From NCBI GenBank assembly GCA_016791065.1, contig JAEUOD010000108.1, positions 1 to 60,453 of the forward strand: a DNA stretch of 60,453 nucleotides, in the 5' to 3' direction. Position 1 is the first letter of the stretch. Each line of letters starts with the position of its first letter. This document shows, piece by piece, positions 26,589 through 35,945 of this stretch. A program made the translations under genes and the position numbers. This stretch comes from Dechloromonas sp. GTDB taxonomy: Bacteria > Pseudomonadota > Gammaproteobacteria > Burkholderiales > Rhodocyclaceae. The notes beneath the pieces were generated by a model. The model saw only the letters and a list, made by a program, of their open reading frames with translations. It did not search any database and had not been told where the DNA came from.

Positions 26589-27947
26589 TTATTCCAGTTC
26601 CCTGATGCGCGCCACCGCCTCTTCCACGCGTTTGACGGCGATCACCTCCATACCGGCGATAGCCTGCTTCGGGCGATTCGCCTCGGGAATCAGCGCCCGC
26701 GTGAAGCCCAGCTTGGCAGCTTCCCGAAGCCGCTCCTGGCCCCGCGGCGCAGGACGTATCTCGCCCGCCAGCCCAACTTCACCAAACACAATAAGTTTCG
26801 ATGGCAATGCCTTGTTTTTTAGGGAGGATGTGATCGACAATAAAACGGGCAAGTCGGCTGCCGGTTCGGTGATCTTGACCCCGCCGACGGCATTGACGAA
26901 AACGTCCTGATCGAAGCAGACGATCCCGGCATGACGATGCAGCACGGCGAGCAGCATCGCCAGACGTTGTGCTTCGAGGCCGACCGTGAGGCGCCGGGGA
27001 TTGCCGTGAGCGCTGTCCACCAGGGCCTGGATCTCGACCAGCAGGGGGCGCGTTCCCTCCTGCGTCACCATCACACAGGAGCCCGGCACATCCTGCCCGT
27101 GTTGCGAGAGGAAAAGCGCCGAGGGGTTGTTGACCCCCTTCAGCCCCTTGTCGGTCATCGCGAAAACGCCGAGCTCATTGACCGCGCCGAAGCGGTTCTT
27201 TACCGCCCGCACCAGGCGGAAGCTGGAATGCGTGTCGCCCTCGAAATAAAGCACGGTATCGACGATGTGTTCGAGCACGCGCGGCCCGGCCAAGGCCCCT
27301 TCCTTGGTCACATGGCCGACGAGCAGTACGCTGGTGCCGGAGAGCTTGGCCTGGCGGGTCAGTTGCGCCGCACATTCACGGACCTGGGCGACCGAACCCG
27401 GCGCGCTCGACAACTGATCCGACCACAAGGTCTGGATCGAATCGATCACCGCCACCTGCGGCTTTTCCGCCTGCAGCGTGGCCAGGATGCGTTCGAGGTT
27501 GATCTCGGCCATCAAGGGCAATTCGCGGGTATCGAGATTGAGACGCCGGGCGCGCAGGGCCACCTGCTCCCCAGACTCCTCGCCGCTGACGTAGAGCACC
27601 TTGTGCCCCGTCGAGAGGTGAGACAGCGCCTGCAAAAGCAGCGTGCTCTTGCCGATCCCCGGGTCGCCACCGATCAGCACGACACCGCCGGCCACCAGTC
27701 CGCCGCCGAGCGCGCGGTCGAATTCGCCGATTCCGGTCGCCACCCGCTCGACCTCGCGTGCATCGATTTCCGAGAGATTCTGCAGACGGGCACCCGCTGC
27801 CAGCGATTCGAAACGATGACCGCTGGCCTTTTCAGCAATGCTTTCGACCAAAGTGTTCCATTCGCCGCAGCCTGGGCACTGGCCCTGCCACTTCGGGTTG
27901 CTGGCACCACATTCGGTGCAGACGTAGACCGATTTTGCCTTGGCCAC
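26589..27947 (-). CDS. radA: RadA/Sms DNA repair ATPase
   Basis: 452 aa. N-terminal zinc finger ('CTEC...CPGC'), Walker A 'GGDPGIGKST', the RadA-specific 'KNRFG' motif and a C-terminal Lon-protease-like domain. A RecA-related branch-migration helicase in recombinational repair. Starts directly after the alr stop (1 bp), so it is the third gene of lysR-alr-radA. Confidence 0.97.
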   Translation of the reverse strand: MAKAKSVYVCTECGASNPKWQGQCPGCGEWNTLVESIAEKASGHRFESLAAGARLQNLSEIDAREVERVATGIGEFDRALGGGLVAGGVVLIGGDPGIGKSTLLLQALSHLSTGHKVLYVSGEESGEQVALRARRLNLDTRELPLMAEINLERILATLQAEKPQVAVIDSIQTLWSDQLSSAPGSVAQVRECAAQLTRQAKLSGTSVLLVGHVTKEGALAGPRVLEHIVDTVLYFEGDTHSSFRLVRAVKNRFGAVNELGVFAMTDKGLKGVNNPSALFLSQHGQDVPGSCVMVTQEGTRPLLVEIQALVDSAHGNPRRLTVGLEAQRLAMLLAVLHRHAGIVCFDQDVFVNAVGGVKITEPAADLPVLLSITSSLKNKALPSKLIVFGEVGLAGEIRPAPRGQERLREAAKLGFTRALIPEANRPKQAIAGMEVIAVKRVEEAVARIRELE

Positions 27948-29042
27948 TCAGTTCGCTCCGATCTCGACCGGCACGCGCGGCGCCACGGCGCAGAACAGTT
28001 CGTAGGAAATGGTGCCGGCAGCGGTCGCCACCTCGTCGGCCGGCACATCGCCGGCCAGCCCCCTGCCCCACAAGGTCACCGGTGCGCCGATCCCGGCCGC
28101 GGGAATGTCCGTCAGGTCACAGGCCAGCATGTCCATCGACACCCGCCCAACCGTGCGTGTACGCTGCCCCATGACGGCAATCGGCGTGCCGCTCGGCGCA
28201 TGGCGCGGATAGCCATCGGCATAGCCACAGGCGACGACGCCAATCCGCATCGCGCGCTCTGCAGTAAACGTGCCGCCATAGCCGACCCGGTCGCCGCGAG
28301 CCAGTTCCTGGACACCGATGATGGCACTTTCCAGTGCCATGGCGGGCTGCAACCCGAGCTCAACAGCCGATTGATCGGCGAAGGGGCTCGAGCCGTAAAG
28401 CATGATGCCGGGTCGCACCCAGTCGCCATGCGTTTGCGGGTGACGCAGGATGGCCGCCGAATTGGCCAGGCAGACCGGGCCGCGCCAGTCGCCCGCCAGG
28501 GTCTTGAAACGCTCGAGTTGCCAGGTGACACCGCGTTCGCCATCGGCTTCGGCGAAGTGCGTCATCAGGGTCAGTTCGACCTGCGGCAACTGGCGCAGGG
28601 TTTCCAGCGCCTTGGGCAACGTTGCCGCCGTGAAGCCCAGCCGGTTCATGCCGGTATTCAGTTTCAGGCAGATGCCGATGGGCGCATCGAAGCGACCGCC
28701 GCGTACCAGCATTTCAAGCTGCTCGGGACAATGAATCACGGTGGTCAGGCGATGTTCCACGACCGCCCGCACATCGCGGCTACTGAACACGCCCTCCAAC
28801 AACAGGATGGGCTGGGTGACGCCGGCTTCGCGCAGGGCGAGCGCGTTTTCGCATTCGAGCAGCGCAAAACCGTCCGCGTCGCCGCGCAGCGCCTCGACGG
28901 CGCGCCACTGGCCGTGGCCGTAGGCATTGGCCTTGATGACCGCCCAGGCCCGGGTGCCGGCGGCATGTCGCTTGGCCAGACGGTAGTTGTGCTGGATGGC
29001 CTCCGGGGTGATACGAACCCTGATCGGGCGAGAGGTCTTCAT
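27948..29042 (-). CDS. alr: Alanine racemase
   Basis: 364 aa. PLP-binding lysine in 'VIKANAYGHG', catalytic Tyr region 'RVGYGGTF' and C-terminal 'VSMDMLACDLTDI' identify a fold type III alanine racemase that makes D-Ala for peptidoglycan. Overlaps the lysR stop by 4 bp and abuts radA. alr-radA adjacency is common in betaproteobacteria. Confidence 0.96.
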   Translation of the reverse strand: MKTSRPIRVRITPEAIQHNYRLAKRHAAGTRAWAVIKANAYGHGQWRAVEALRGDADGFALLECENALALREAGVTQPILLLEGVFSSRDVRAVVEHRLTTVIHCPEQLEMLVRGGRFDAPIGICLKLNTGMNRLGFTAATLPKALETLRQLPQVELTLMTHFAEADGERGVTWQLERFKTLAGDWRGPVCLANSAAILRHPQTHGDWVRPGIMLYGSSPFADQSAVELGLQPAMALESAIIGVQELARGDRVGYGGTFTAERAMRIGVVACGYADGYPRHAPSGTPIAVMGQRTRTVGRVSMDMLACDLTDIPAAGIGAPVTLWGRGLAGDVPADEVATAAGTISYELFCAVAPRVPVEIGAN

Positions 29043-29941
29043 AGCGCCATGTCCCTGAGCTTGCTCCTGGTAAATGCAATGAACGTTTCCGTCAGTCGCG
29101 ACTGGAAGCGGTCTTGCGGATGAATCAGATAAAGGCTGCGCTTCAGCGGTGGATCAAGCGGAATGCCGACGAGTGTACCGAGGCGGACCTCCTTCTCCAC
29201 CACGGTCCGGGAGACGATGGCAAAACCGAGCCCGGTCGACACGACCCCCTTGAGCGCCTCGGGGCTGCCAAGCTCCATCTGCATCTTGAGGGCGTCAGGC
29301 GCGATTTTGTGGCTACGGAAATAGGTATCCGTGATTTCGCGCGTACCCGATCCCGGTTCGCGCGAAATGAATTCGTAATCGACCAGCTGCTTTGGCGTGA
29401 CCGAGTGCATGCCGGCCAGCGGATAGTCGGGCGCACAGATGACCTGCAGTTCGTCCTCGCAGCAGATCTGGCTGCTCAATCCGGATATCTTGGAAGGGGC
29501 CTCGATCAGGCCGACATCCAGCGTGTGCTCGGCAACCCGCCCTTCGATGCTTTCCGAATTGGCGACGATCAGCCTAGCCCGCACCTGCGGGTAAAGCGCG
29601 TTGAATTCGCCGAGGACACGCGGCAGCAGGAATTCGGCGATAGTCGTGCTGGCGCCGACCAGCAAGGGGCCGCGCATCTCGCCGGTCATCTCGCCCAGCC
29701 GGGTTTCCATTTCATCGCTCAGAGCGAGAATTTTCTCGGCGTACCCCAAAACCAGCTCGCCGGCCGGCGTCAGCGAAATGCCGCCATGCCGACGCTCGAA
29801 CAGGCGCGTGCCGTATTGTTCTTCCAGTTGCTTGATCTGGAAGGTGACCGCCGGCTGCGTCATGAACAGCGCATCGGCGGCGCGGGTAAAGCTGAGATGC
29901 TTGGCTACGGCATGAAAGACCTGCAGGCGCCGATCAGCCAT
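29039..29941 (-). CDS. LysR-family transcriptional regulator
   Basis: 300 aa. N-terminal winged HTH 'RRLQVFHAVAKHLSFTRAAD' followed by 'QPAVTFQIKQLEEQYGTRLF'. The C-terminal substrate-binding domain has 'EPGSGTREITD'. It resembles the CbbR/YeiE-like branch, but the effector cannot be read. The ATG at 29941 is chosen for its GGGAG and family length; an in-frame ATG at 29977 adds 12 residues. First gene of a minus-strand run with alr and radA. A regulated target could be the divergent lplT. Confidence 0.88.
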   Translation of the reverse strand: MADRRLQVFHAVAKHLSFTRAADALFMTQPAVTFQIKQLEEQYGTRLFERRHGGISLTPAGELVLGYAEKILALSDEMETRLGEMTGEMRGPLLVGASTTIAEFLLPRVLGEFNALYPQVRARLIVANSESIEGRVAEHTLDVGLIEAPSKISGLSSQICCEDELQVICAPDYPLAGMHSVTPKQLVDYEFISREPGSGTREITDTYFRSHKIAPDALKMQMELGSPEALKGVVSTGLGFAIVSRTVVEKEVRLGTLVGIPLDPPLKRSLYLIHPQDRFQSRLTETFIAFTRSKLRDMAL

Positions 29942-30153
29942 GATGTTTTCTCCCGGGAGTGTGCGGGCGATATTCAATCACATTCATCGGCGCTTGCCCG
30001 GGAAGATGAGCATTTTTGCCAAATATTTCCGCTTTCCGGCGTACCAAGGGCAATGTCATGAAAGCTTCACGCATGCCGGCCAGACTCCGCGCTTTCCATC
30101 CGAGCCGGCACCTGCCGCGCCAATCATGCATAACTCGCGCCGCGCCGCAAGCC

Positions 30154-30181
30154 TTGCACCGCTTTCAAAGCATGGTATAAC
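30154..30181 (+). promoter_or_regulatory. Predicted sigma70 promoter of lplT
   Basis: TTGCAC (30154-30159), 16-nt spacer, TATAAC (30176-30181). Transcription would start near 30188, about 30 nt before the GTG start. The rest of the 277-bp lysR-lplT gap shows no gene. Confidence 0.5.
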
Positions 30182-30218
30182 CCTCGACCAAAGTTATAAA
30201 CACGAGACAAGATTCACC

Positions 30219-31484
30219 GTGCCATTCGGCTTTTACATCATCATGGCGGCGCAGTTTTTTTCCGCGCTGGCCGACAACGCCCTGCTGATCGCTGCCATCG
30301 CCGCCTTGCGCGAGATGCAGGCGCCGTCCGAATATGAGCCGCTGCTGAAAACCTTTTTCACGGTGTCCTACGTGGTGCTCGCCGCCTTCGTCGGCGCCTT
30401 CGCCGACTCGATGCCCAAGGGCCGCGTCATGTTCATCAGCAACCTAATCAAGATCACCGGTTGCAGCATGATGTTCTTCGGCGCCCACCCGTTGCTCGCC
30501 TATGCGGTAGTGGGTCTCGGCGCCGCCGCCTATTCCCCGGCCAAATACGGCATCCTCACCGAATACCTGCCGCACCGCCTGCTCGTCGTCGCCAATGGCT
30601 GGATCGAAGGCCTGACGGTGGGCGCGATCATTCTCGGCGTCGTCATCGGCGGCACGCTGATCCGCCCGGAAATCGCACAAAGCCTGCTCGCCTTCGACTT
30701 CCCCATCATCGACACCCCGATCGACACCGTCGGCGAAATGGCGCTGACCATCGTCGGCCTGCTCTACATCCTGGCTGCCGTCTTCAATCTCTATGTGCCC
30801 AATACCGGGGTCGACCACAAGCAGCTGAAAAAGAACCCGCTGTTCCTGATCCACGAATTCAACCACTGCCTCGCCCTGCTCTGGCGCGACCGCCTCGGCC
30901 AGATCTCGCTTGCCGTAACCACGCTGTTCTGGGGCGCTGGCGCGACGCTGCAGTTCATCGTCATCAAGTGGGCCGACGTCGCGCTCAATCTCGATCTCTC
31001 AAAGGCCTCGCTGCTTCAGGGCGTGGTCGCGGTCGGCGTCGCCATCGGCGCCATTGTCGCCGCCAAGTTCATCACGCTGCGCAAATCGGTGCGGGTCATC
31101 CCGCTCGGCATCGCCATGGGCCTGATTGTGCTGGTGATGAACTTCGTCACCAGCATCTGGCTGGCCGTGCCGCTGCTCATTCTGATCGGCGGCCTGTCGG
31201 GCTTCTTCGTCGTGCCGATGAACGCGCTGCTGCAGCATCGCGGCCACATCCTGATGGGCGCCGGCCACTCGATCGCAGTACAGAATTTCAACGAGAACCT
31301 GTCCATCCTGATCATGACCGGGCTCTACTACCTGATGGTCAAGATGGATCTCTCGATCTACTGGGTGGTGACGCTGTTCGGGCTGTTCGTCAGCGGCCTG
31401 ATGTACATGATCCGCCTGCGCCACCAAGCCAACCAGCGCGAACGCGACGACGTCCAGCACCTGGACGACACCGCCGCCCACTGA
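30219..31484 (+). CDS. lplT: Lysophospholipid transporter LplT (MFS)
   Basis: 421 aa, about 12 membrane helices. 'PFGFYIIMAAQFFSALADNA' at the N-terminus and 'AAAYSPAKYGILTEYLP' are LplT hallmarks. It flips lysophospholipids inward for re-acylation. In enterobacteria it is followed by aas (acyltransferase/ACP synthetase); here no aas follows. GTG at 30219 is chosen because a promoter lies just upstream; an ATG at 30125 would precede that promoter. Confidence 0.88.
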   Translation: MPFGFYIIMAAQFFSALADNALLIAAIAALREMQAPSEYEPLLKTFFTVSYVVLAAFVGAFADSMPKGRVMFISNLIKITGCSMMFFGAHPLLAYAVVGLGAAAYSPAKYGILTEYLPHRLLVVANGWIEGLTVGAIILGVVIGGTLIRPEIAQSLLAFDFPIIDTPIDTVGEMALTIVGLLYILAAVFNLYVPNTGVDHKQLKKNPLFLIHEFNHCLALLWRDRLGQISLAVTTLFWGAGATLQFIVIKWADVALNLDLSKASLLQGVVAVGVAIGAIVAAKFITLRKSVRVIPLGIAMGLIVLVMNFVTSIWLAVPLLILIGGLSGFFVVPMNALLQHRGHILMGAGHSIAVQNFNENLSILIMTGLYYLMVKMDLSIYWVVTLFGLFVSGLMYMIRLRHQANQRERDDVQHLDDTAAH

Positions 31485-31497
31485 TCACGCAGACCCG

Positions 31498-32286
31498 CTA
31501 GAACGGCAGTTCGGGCGCCATCTGTTCGCGCAGGACACGGCGGGCGAAAAGCAGGTCTTCCCAGGCTTTCGCCTTGTCCGGCAGGTTGCGCAAAAGGTAG
31601 GCCGGGTGATAGGTCACCACGACCGGAATCCCGGCATGTTCGAAGCGCTTGCCGCGTAGCGAGGCCAGCGAATTATCGTTATGCAGCACGCTATGAACCG
31701 CCGCCTTGCCGAGCAGAACAATGATCTTCGGTTTGAGCAGCGCAATTTGGCGCTCCAGATAAGGCCGGCAGGCGGCCATCTCGGCGGCTTCCGGCGTGCG
31801 ATTGCCGGGTGGCCGGCATTTCACGGCATTGCCGATGTAAACCTTGTTGCCACGGGCGATTTCGAGCGAGGCCAGCATGTTGTCAAGCAGCTTGCCGGCC
31901 TGGCCGACAAAGGGTTCGCCCTGCACGTCCTCGTCGGCGCCCGGGCCTTCGCCGATGAAAAGCCACTCCGGATGCAGGTCGCCAACGCCGAGTACGGCCT
32001 GCTTGCGTTGTTCGCATAACGGGCAGGCTCGGCAATTTGCCACCTGACGGGCCAAGGCCGGCCAGTCCATGCCCGAGACATCGCCAGTGGGCATAGCGCC
32101 TGCGGATGCCTGTTCGACGACCCGCGGCCTCGCTTCGGGGACGGACTCAATCACCGTCGGCGCCAAAGCCTCCCCTGGCGCGGCTTCCGGCTCTGCCGCC
32201 TCGATCGGCGGGGCCGCGTTGTCACGCAATTCCCAGATCGGCGAGATCCCCATCTCGGCGAGCATTTGTTCGCGGGTCAGGCTCAT
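31498..32286 (-). CDS. Family 4-type uracil-DNA glycosylase
   Basis: 262 aa. The first 70 residues are Ala/Pro/Glu-rich and low-complexity. The domain has 'CRACPLC' and 'NAVKCRPPGNRTP' with a further Cys in 'AACRPYL' (4Fe-4S ligands), 'GEGPGADEDVQGEPFVGQAG' (motif A) and 'TYHPAYLLRN' (motif B His). Removes uracil from DNA in base excision repair. ATGA overlap with rimI. Confidence 0.92.
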   Translation of the reverse strand: MSLTREQMLAEMGISPIWELRDNAAPPIEAAEPEAAPGEALAPTVIESVPEARPRVVEQASAGAMPTGDVSGMDWPALARQVANCRACPLCEQRKQAVLGVGDLHPEWLFIGEGPGADEDVQGEPFVGQAGKLLDNMLASLEIARGNKVYIGNAVKCRPPGNRTPEAAEMAACRPYLERQIALLKPKIIVLLGKAAVHSVLHNDNSLASLRGKRFEHAGIPVVVTYHPAYLLRNLPDKAKAWEDLLFARRVLREQMAPELPF

Positions 32287-32732
32287 GCCAGTTCCTTGTC
32301 GAAAACCAGACCATCCTCGCGGCCGGCTAAGGCAGGGTAATAGCCCTTGCGCAGACCGATCTGGCGAAAGCCGAAATGGCGGTAGAGTTCGACCGCCCGC
32401 TCGTTACTAGGACGAACTTCAAGGAACAGCCGATTGGTGCCGGCCAGTCGGGCATTTTCCATGACCTGACGCAGCATCCGGGCGCCGTGCCCCTGTCCCT
32501 GCCAGGCGCTGGCAACGCCGATATTGAGCAGGTGGGCTTCATCGAGGACCCGCATCATCACCGAAAAGCCGATCAGGTCGCCGCCCCGGCGCAAGACCCA
32601 ACTGCTGTGCCCGGCCTCCAGCGAGTCGGCGAAATTGCCGCGCGACCACGGAAAGACCTGCAGACTGGCCTCCAGCGCTGCAACTGCATCGAGATCATGG
32701 GCATTCATCGGGAAGAATTCTGCCGGCAACAT
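32283..32732 (-). CDS. rimI: RimI, ribosomal protein alanine N-acetyltransferase
   Basis: 149 aa GNAT. 'LLNIGVASAWQGQGHGARML' is the acetyl-CoA loop; 'LEVRPSNERAVELYRHFGF' is the typical RimI C-terminal part. Start taken as ATG 32732 with GAGG upstream; a GTG at 32744 overlaps the tsaB stop and is the alternative. tsaB-rimI-udg is a familiar betaproteobacterial order. Confidence 0.92.
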   Translation of the reverse strand: MLPAEFFPMNAHDLDAVAALEASLQVFPWSRGNFADSLEAGHSSWVLRRGGDLIGFSVMMRVLDEAHLLNIGVASAWQGQGHGARMLRQVMENARLAGTNRLFLEVRPSNERAVELYRHFGFRQIGLRKGYYPALAGREDGLVFDKELA

Positions 32733-32740
32733 CAGCGTCC

Positions 32741-33430
32741 TCACGCCTTGCCCCCTTCGCGCAGGCGCTCGGCCACGGTCTTGGCCACCTTGTCGCGGAT
32801 ATAGAGCGGCGCAGCCAGCGCGGCATCGATGCCCTCGCCCCGGGCGGCACGTTCTGCCGCGAGCCGGACAAGCACGGCTGCACTCGGCAGGATGTCCGGC
32901 CGGAAAGCGATGCCGGCGCTGTCGAGACGCGCCAACAGCGCCGGATAAGCGAGCGGCGCATTGCCGCAGGCCAGCCAGCCGGCGTCGCCGGGAAGCGCAA
33001 CTTCATCAGGCGCGGCCACACGAATTTCGCCCTGCAGGGAATAGACATCGCCATTGCCCAGATAGCTGCCGGCATAGACCTCGCCCATACGCGCATCGAG
33101 CAGTGCGACGACGCGCTCGGCACCTGTCGCGGCCGCCATCGTTTCCAGGCTGGTGACCGGAATCAGCGGAATGTCGGTCACCACCGCCAGGCCCTGGGCC
33201 GCCCCGCAGGCGACACGCAACCCGGTAAAGGCACCGGGGCCGACCCCGAAAGCGATGGCATCGAGTTGGGCGACCTTGAGCGAGGCCTCGGCGAGCAGTT
33301 CGCGCACCAGGGGCAGCAACGTTTCGGAATGCGAGCGACCGGCCGGGCAGTGTCGTTCGGTGATGTCACCATCGCGCCAGAGAGCGCAGGAACCGGCTTC
33401 GGTCGAGGTTTCGAGGGCAAGGATCAGCAT
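32741..33430 (-). CDS. tsaB: TsaB, tRNA t6A biosynthesis subunit
   Basis: 229 aa ASKHA-fold protein ('MLILALETSTEAGS', 'FGVGPGAFTGLRVACG'). Scaffold partner of TsaD in N6-threonylcarbamoyl-adenosine formation on tRNA position 37. The start at 33430 begins the conserved strand; a further upstream ATG at 33472 adds 14 residues overlapping the neighbouring gene. Confidence 0.95.
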   Translation of the reverse strand: MLILALETSTEAGSCALWRDGDITERHCPAGRSHSETLLPLVRELLAEASLKVAQLDAIAFGVGPGAFTGLRVACGAAQGLAVVTDIPLIPVTSLETMAAATGAERVVALLDARMGEVYAGSYLGNGDVYSLQGEIRVAAPDEVALPGDAGWLACGNAPLAYPALLARLDSAGIAFRPDILPSAAVLVRLAAERAARGEGIDAALAAPLYIRDKVAKTVAERLREGGKA

Positions 33431-33468
33431 GGGGCGACATTTTACCGGAGCCCCGGCTGGCCGGGGTT

Positions 33469-33762
33469 TCAATCGCGGCGGCCGCCCCGGTCATCGTAAC
33501 GGTTGCGCCAGCCATGCTGATCGCGCATTTCCTCGCGCATCCGGCGCCGATCCTCGGGCGGCACCTCACGCCAGCGCTGGCGCCCCTCATAGCCGTCGTC
33601 GCGACGTATTTCGCGATCCTGCTGCCATTGTTCGCGCATCTGCTGCCGCATCTGCCGCCGCTCCTCCGGCGGCAGATCGCGCCAGCCACCGCCGTGCGCC
33701 AGCGCACCGCCGATGGCGGCAAGCTGAAGCAGCAACAACGACAGGAGAAGACGCTTTTTCAT
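33469..33762 (-). CDS. Small secreted Arg/Glu-rich protein, unknown function
   Basis: 97 aa. Clear signal peptide (MKKRLLLSLLLLQLAAIGGA, cleavage about residue 22). The mature part is dominated by Arg, Glu, Gln and Asp, with two repeats of the form 'LPPEERRQMRQQMREQW' and 'VPPEDRRRMREEMRDQ'. The highly charged mature form suggests a periplasmic or surface chaperone or adhesion role, but no family is recognised with confidence. No purine-rich Shine-Dalgarno is seen. Divergent from ompR, 153 bp apart, so it could be an ompR target. Confidence 0.72.
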   Translation of the reverse strand: MKKRLLLSLLLLQLAAIGGALAHGGGWRDLPPEERRQMRQQMREQWQQDREIRRDDGYEGRQRWREVPPEDRRRMREEMRDQHGWRNRYDDRGGRRD

Positions 33763-33915
33763 CGGAGGGGTTAGGAGAAATCGGCAGGATCATTGTCCAT
33801 CCAGCCCGTGGAGGCAAGCAATCCGAGATGTAAGGAGATGTTTCCCTGCGAGCCAAGGCAAATCCTTGTTACCATTTTGGCCGGCAAGTTTGCCAGCCCG
33901 CGATAAGCTGCCCGC

Positions 33916-34644
33916 ATGAACGAAAGCAAACAACATCTCCTCGTCGTCGATGACGACGCCCGCCTGCGCGACCTGCTGACCCGCTACCTCGCCGAACAGG
34001 GTTTCGAGGTCAAGGCCGTGGCCGATGCCAAGCAAATGGACAAGCTGCGCAGTCGCGAACATTTCCATCTCATCGTGCTCGACCTGATGATGCCCGGTGA
34101 AGACGGCCTCAGCGTCTGCCGCCGCCTGCGCGGCACCGGCGACCTGACGCCGATCGTCATGCTGACCGCCAAGGGCGACGACGTCGACCGCATCGTCGGG
34201 CTCGAAATGGGCGCCGACGACTATCTCCCCAAACCCTTCAACCCGCGCGAACTGCTCGCCCGCATCCATGCCGTGTTGCGCCGTCAGGGCAGTCGGCCGC
34301 CCGGCTCGCCCGAAGAGGACATCGAAGCCATCCGCTTCGGCAACATCGAGGTCGACCTGGCCGCCCGCACGCTGCGCCGCGGCGATGAACTGCTGCCGCT
34401 GACAACCGGCGAATTCGCCGTCCTCAAGGTGCTGCTCCAGCACCCGCGCCAGCCGCTCTCGCGCGACAAGCTGATGACGTTGGCCCGTGGCCGCGAGCAA
34501 GGCCCGTTCGACCGCGCCATCGACGTCCAGGTATCCCGCCTGCGCAAGCTGATCGAACTCGATCCGGCCCAGCCGCGCTACCTGCAGACGGTGTGGGGCT
34601 TCGGCTATGTCTTCATTCCGGACGGCAGCACCCGCGAAGCCTGA
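33916..34644 (+). CDS. ompR: OmpR-family response regulator
   Basis: 242 aa. Receiver domain with acidic 'VVDDDARLRDLL' (Asp12-14), phospho-acceptor Asp56 in 'VLDLMMPGEDGL' and 'MLTAKGDD', plus a C-terminal winged-helix Trans_reg_C. Ends in 'YLQTVWGFGYVFIPDG', typical of OmpR itself. Partner kinase overlaps its stop codon (TGATG). Likely controls porin or envelope genes. Confidence 0.9.
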   Translation: MNESKQHLLVVDDDARLRDLLTRYLAEQGFEVKAVADAKQMDKLRSREHFHLIVLDLMMPGEDGLSVCRRLRGTGDLTPIVMLTAKGDDVDRIVGLEMGADDYLPKPFNPRELLARIHAVLRRQGSRPPGSPEEDIEAIRFGNIEVDLAARTLRRGDELLPLTTGEFAVLKVLLQHPRQPLSRDKLMTLARGREQGPFDRAIDVQVSRLRKLIELDPAQPRYLQTVWGFGYVFIPDGSTREA

Positions 34645-35945
34645 TGCCGCGCACCCTGCTGGCCCGCACCTTCCTGCTGCTGGCCCTGCTCGTCCTGCTG
34701 ACCACGGCCGCCTGGCTCAGCCTTTTTCGTTACATCGACGCCGAACCGCGTGCCCGTGAAACGGCCCAACTCGCGGCCTCCGCCGTTAACCTGATCAGGG
34801 CCTCGCTGTTCGCCGCCAGCCCCCAGAAGCGCCCGGCACTGTTCGCCGAATTCGCCAGCCGCGAGGGCATCCGTCTTCTGCCGGCCGAGCCGGAGGACCG
34901 TGTCGTCGCCATGGACGAATCGCGCTTCGTCACCCTGCTCAAACGCGAACTGGCGAAACGGCTCGGCGAACGGACGCGGCTCGCCGCCAGCGTCGACGAC
35001 GTACCGGGCTTCTGGGTCAGTTTCCGCCTCGACGAGGAAGACGAGGAGGAATACTGGCTGGTCCTCCAACGCCACCGCGCCGAACGCAGCTTCGCACAGC
35101 ACTGGCTGACCTGGGGCCTGCTCGCCATTTCGCTGGCGCTGGCGGTCGCCTGGCTGATCGCCTCGCGCATCAGCCGCCCGCTGAAGGCGATGGCCGCCTC
35201 GGCCGAGGCGGTCGGCCGGGGCCGCATTCCCGAGCCGCTGCCGGTCGATGGCGCCGACGAACTGGCCCGCCTGGCCAGCGCCTTCAATGCCATGGCGTGC
35301 GATCTTGAACGCCATGAACGGGACCGTTCCGAGGTGCTGGCCGGCATCTCGCACGATTTGCGCACGCCGCTCACCCGGCTACGACTCGAAGCAGAGCTCA
35401 GCGTCGCCGACGAGAGTGCGCGGCAGGCGGTCATTGCCGACATCGAGCAGATGGAAGCGGTGATCTCGCAATTTATGGACTACGCCCGTGGCGAGGCCGG
35501 CGAAACGCCGACGGTGGTCGACCTGGGCGATCTCCTCCGGGGCATCGTCGAGCGCCAAGCTTCCCTCGGTCGGCAATTGCCCGCCGAGATCGGGGCGCTA
35601 CCGGAGCTTCCGCTGCGCGCCAAAGCCCTGACCCGGGCGGTCACCAACCTGATCGATAATGCCTGGAAATATGGTGGTGGCGCCACCCTGCTGCGGGGTG
35701 AAATCTTAGGTGAAGAAATCCGGATCGAGGTACTCGATCACGGCCCCGGCATCCCGCCTGCCGAGGCGGACCGCCTGAAACGCCCCTTCACCCGCCTCGA
35801 AGGGGCGCGTACCGATGCCAGCGGTACAGGACTCGGGTTGGCCATCGTCGATCGCGTCGCCCGCTTGCACGGCGGGCAGCTGGACCTGCTGCCGGCGCCG
35901 GAGGGCGGCCTGCTTGCCCGCCTGAGCATTACGCTCAAGCACTGA
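34644..35945 (+). CDS. envZ: EnvZ-type histidine kinase
   Basis: 433 aa. Two membrane helices (about 5-28 and 155-175) flank a periplasmic domain. Then HAMP ('RISRPLKAMAASAEAVGRGR'), H-box 'AGISHDLRTPLTRLRLE', N-box 'NLIDNAWKYGG' and G-boxes 'DHGPGIP', 'GTGLGLAIVDRVA'. ATG 34644 shares its A with the ompR stop. Its 3' end overlaps the convergent thpR gene by 11 bp. Confidence 0.9.
   Translation: MPRTLLARTFLLLALLVLLTTAAWLSLFRYIDAEPRARETAQLAASAVNLIRASLFAASPQKRPALFAEFASREGIRLLPAEPEDRVVAMDESRFVTLLKRELAKRLGERTRLAASVDDVPGFWVSFRLDEEDEEEYWLVLQRHRAERSFAQHWLTWGLLAISLALAVAWLIASRISRPLKAMAASAEAVGRGRIPEPLPVDGADELARLASAFNAMACDLERHERDRSEVLAGISHDLRTPLTRLRLEAELSVADESARQAVIADIEQMEAVISQFMDYARGEAGETPTVVDLGDLLRGIVERQASLGRQLPAEIGALPELPLRAKALTRAVTNLIDNAWKYGGGATLLRGEILGEEIRIEVLDHGPGIPPAEADRLKRPFTRLEGARTDASGTGLGLAIVDRVARLHGGQLDLLPAPEGGLLARLSITLKH

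Noticed and set aside
26931-29123. 730-codon plus-strand open frame
   Set aside because: Antisense to radA and alr, which have full conserved signatures.
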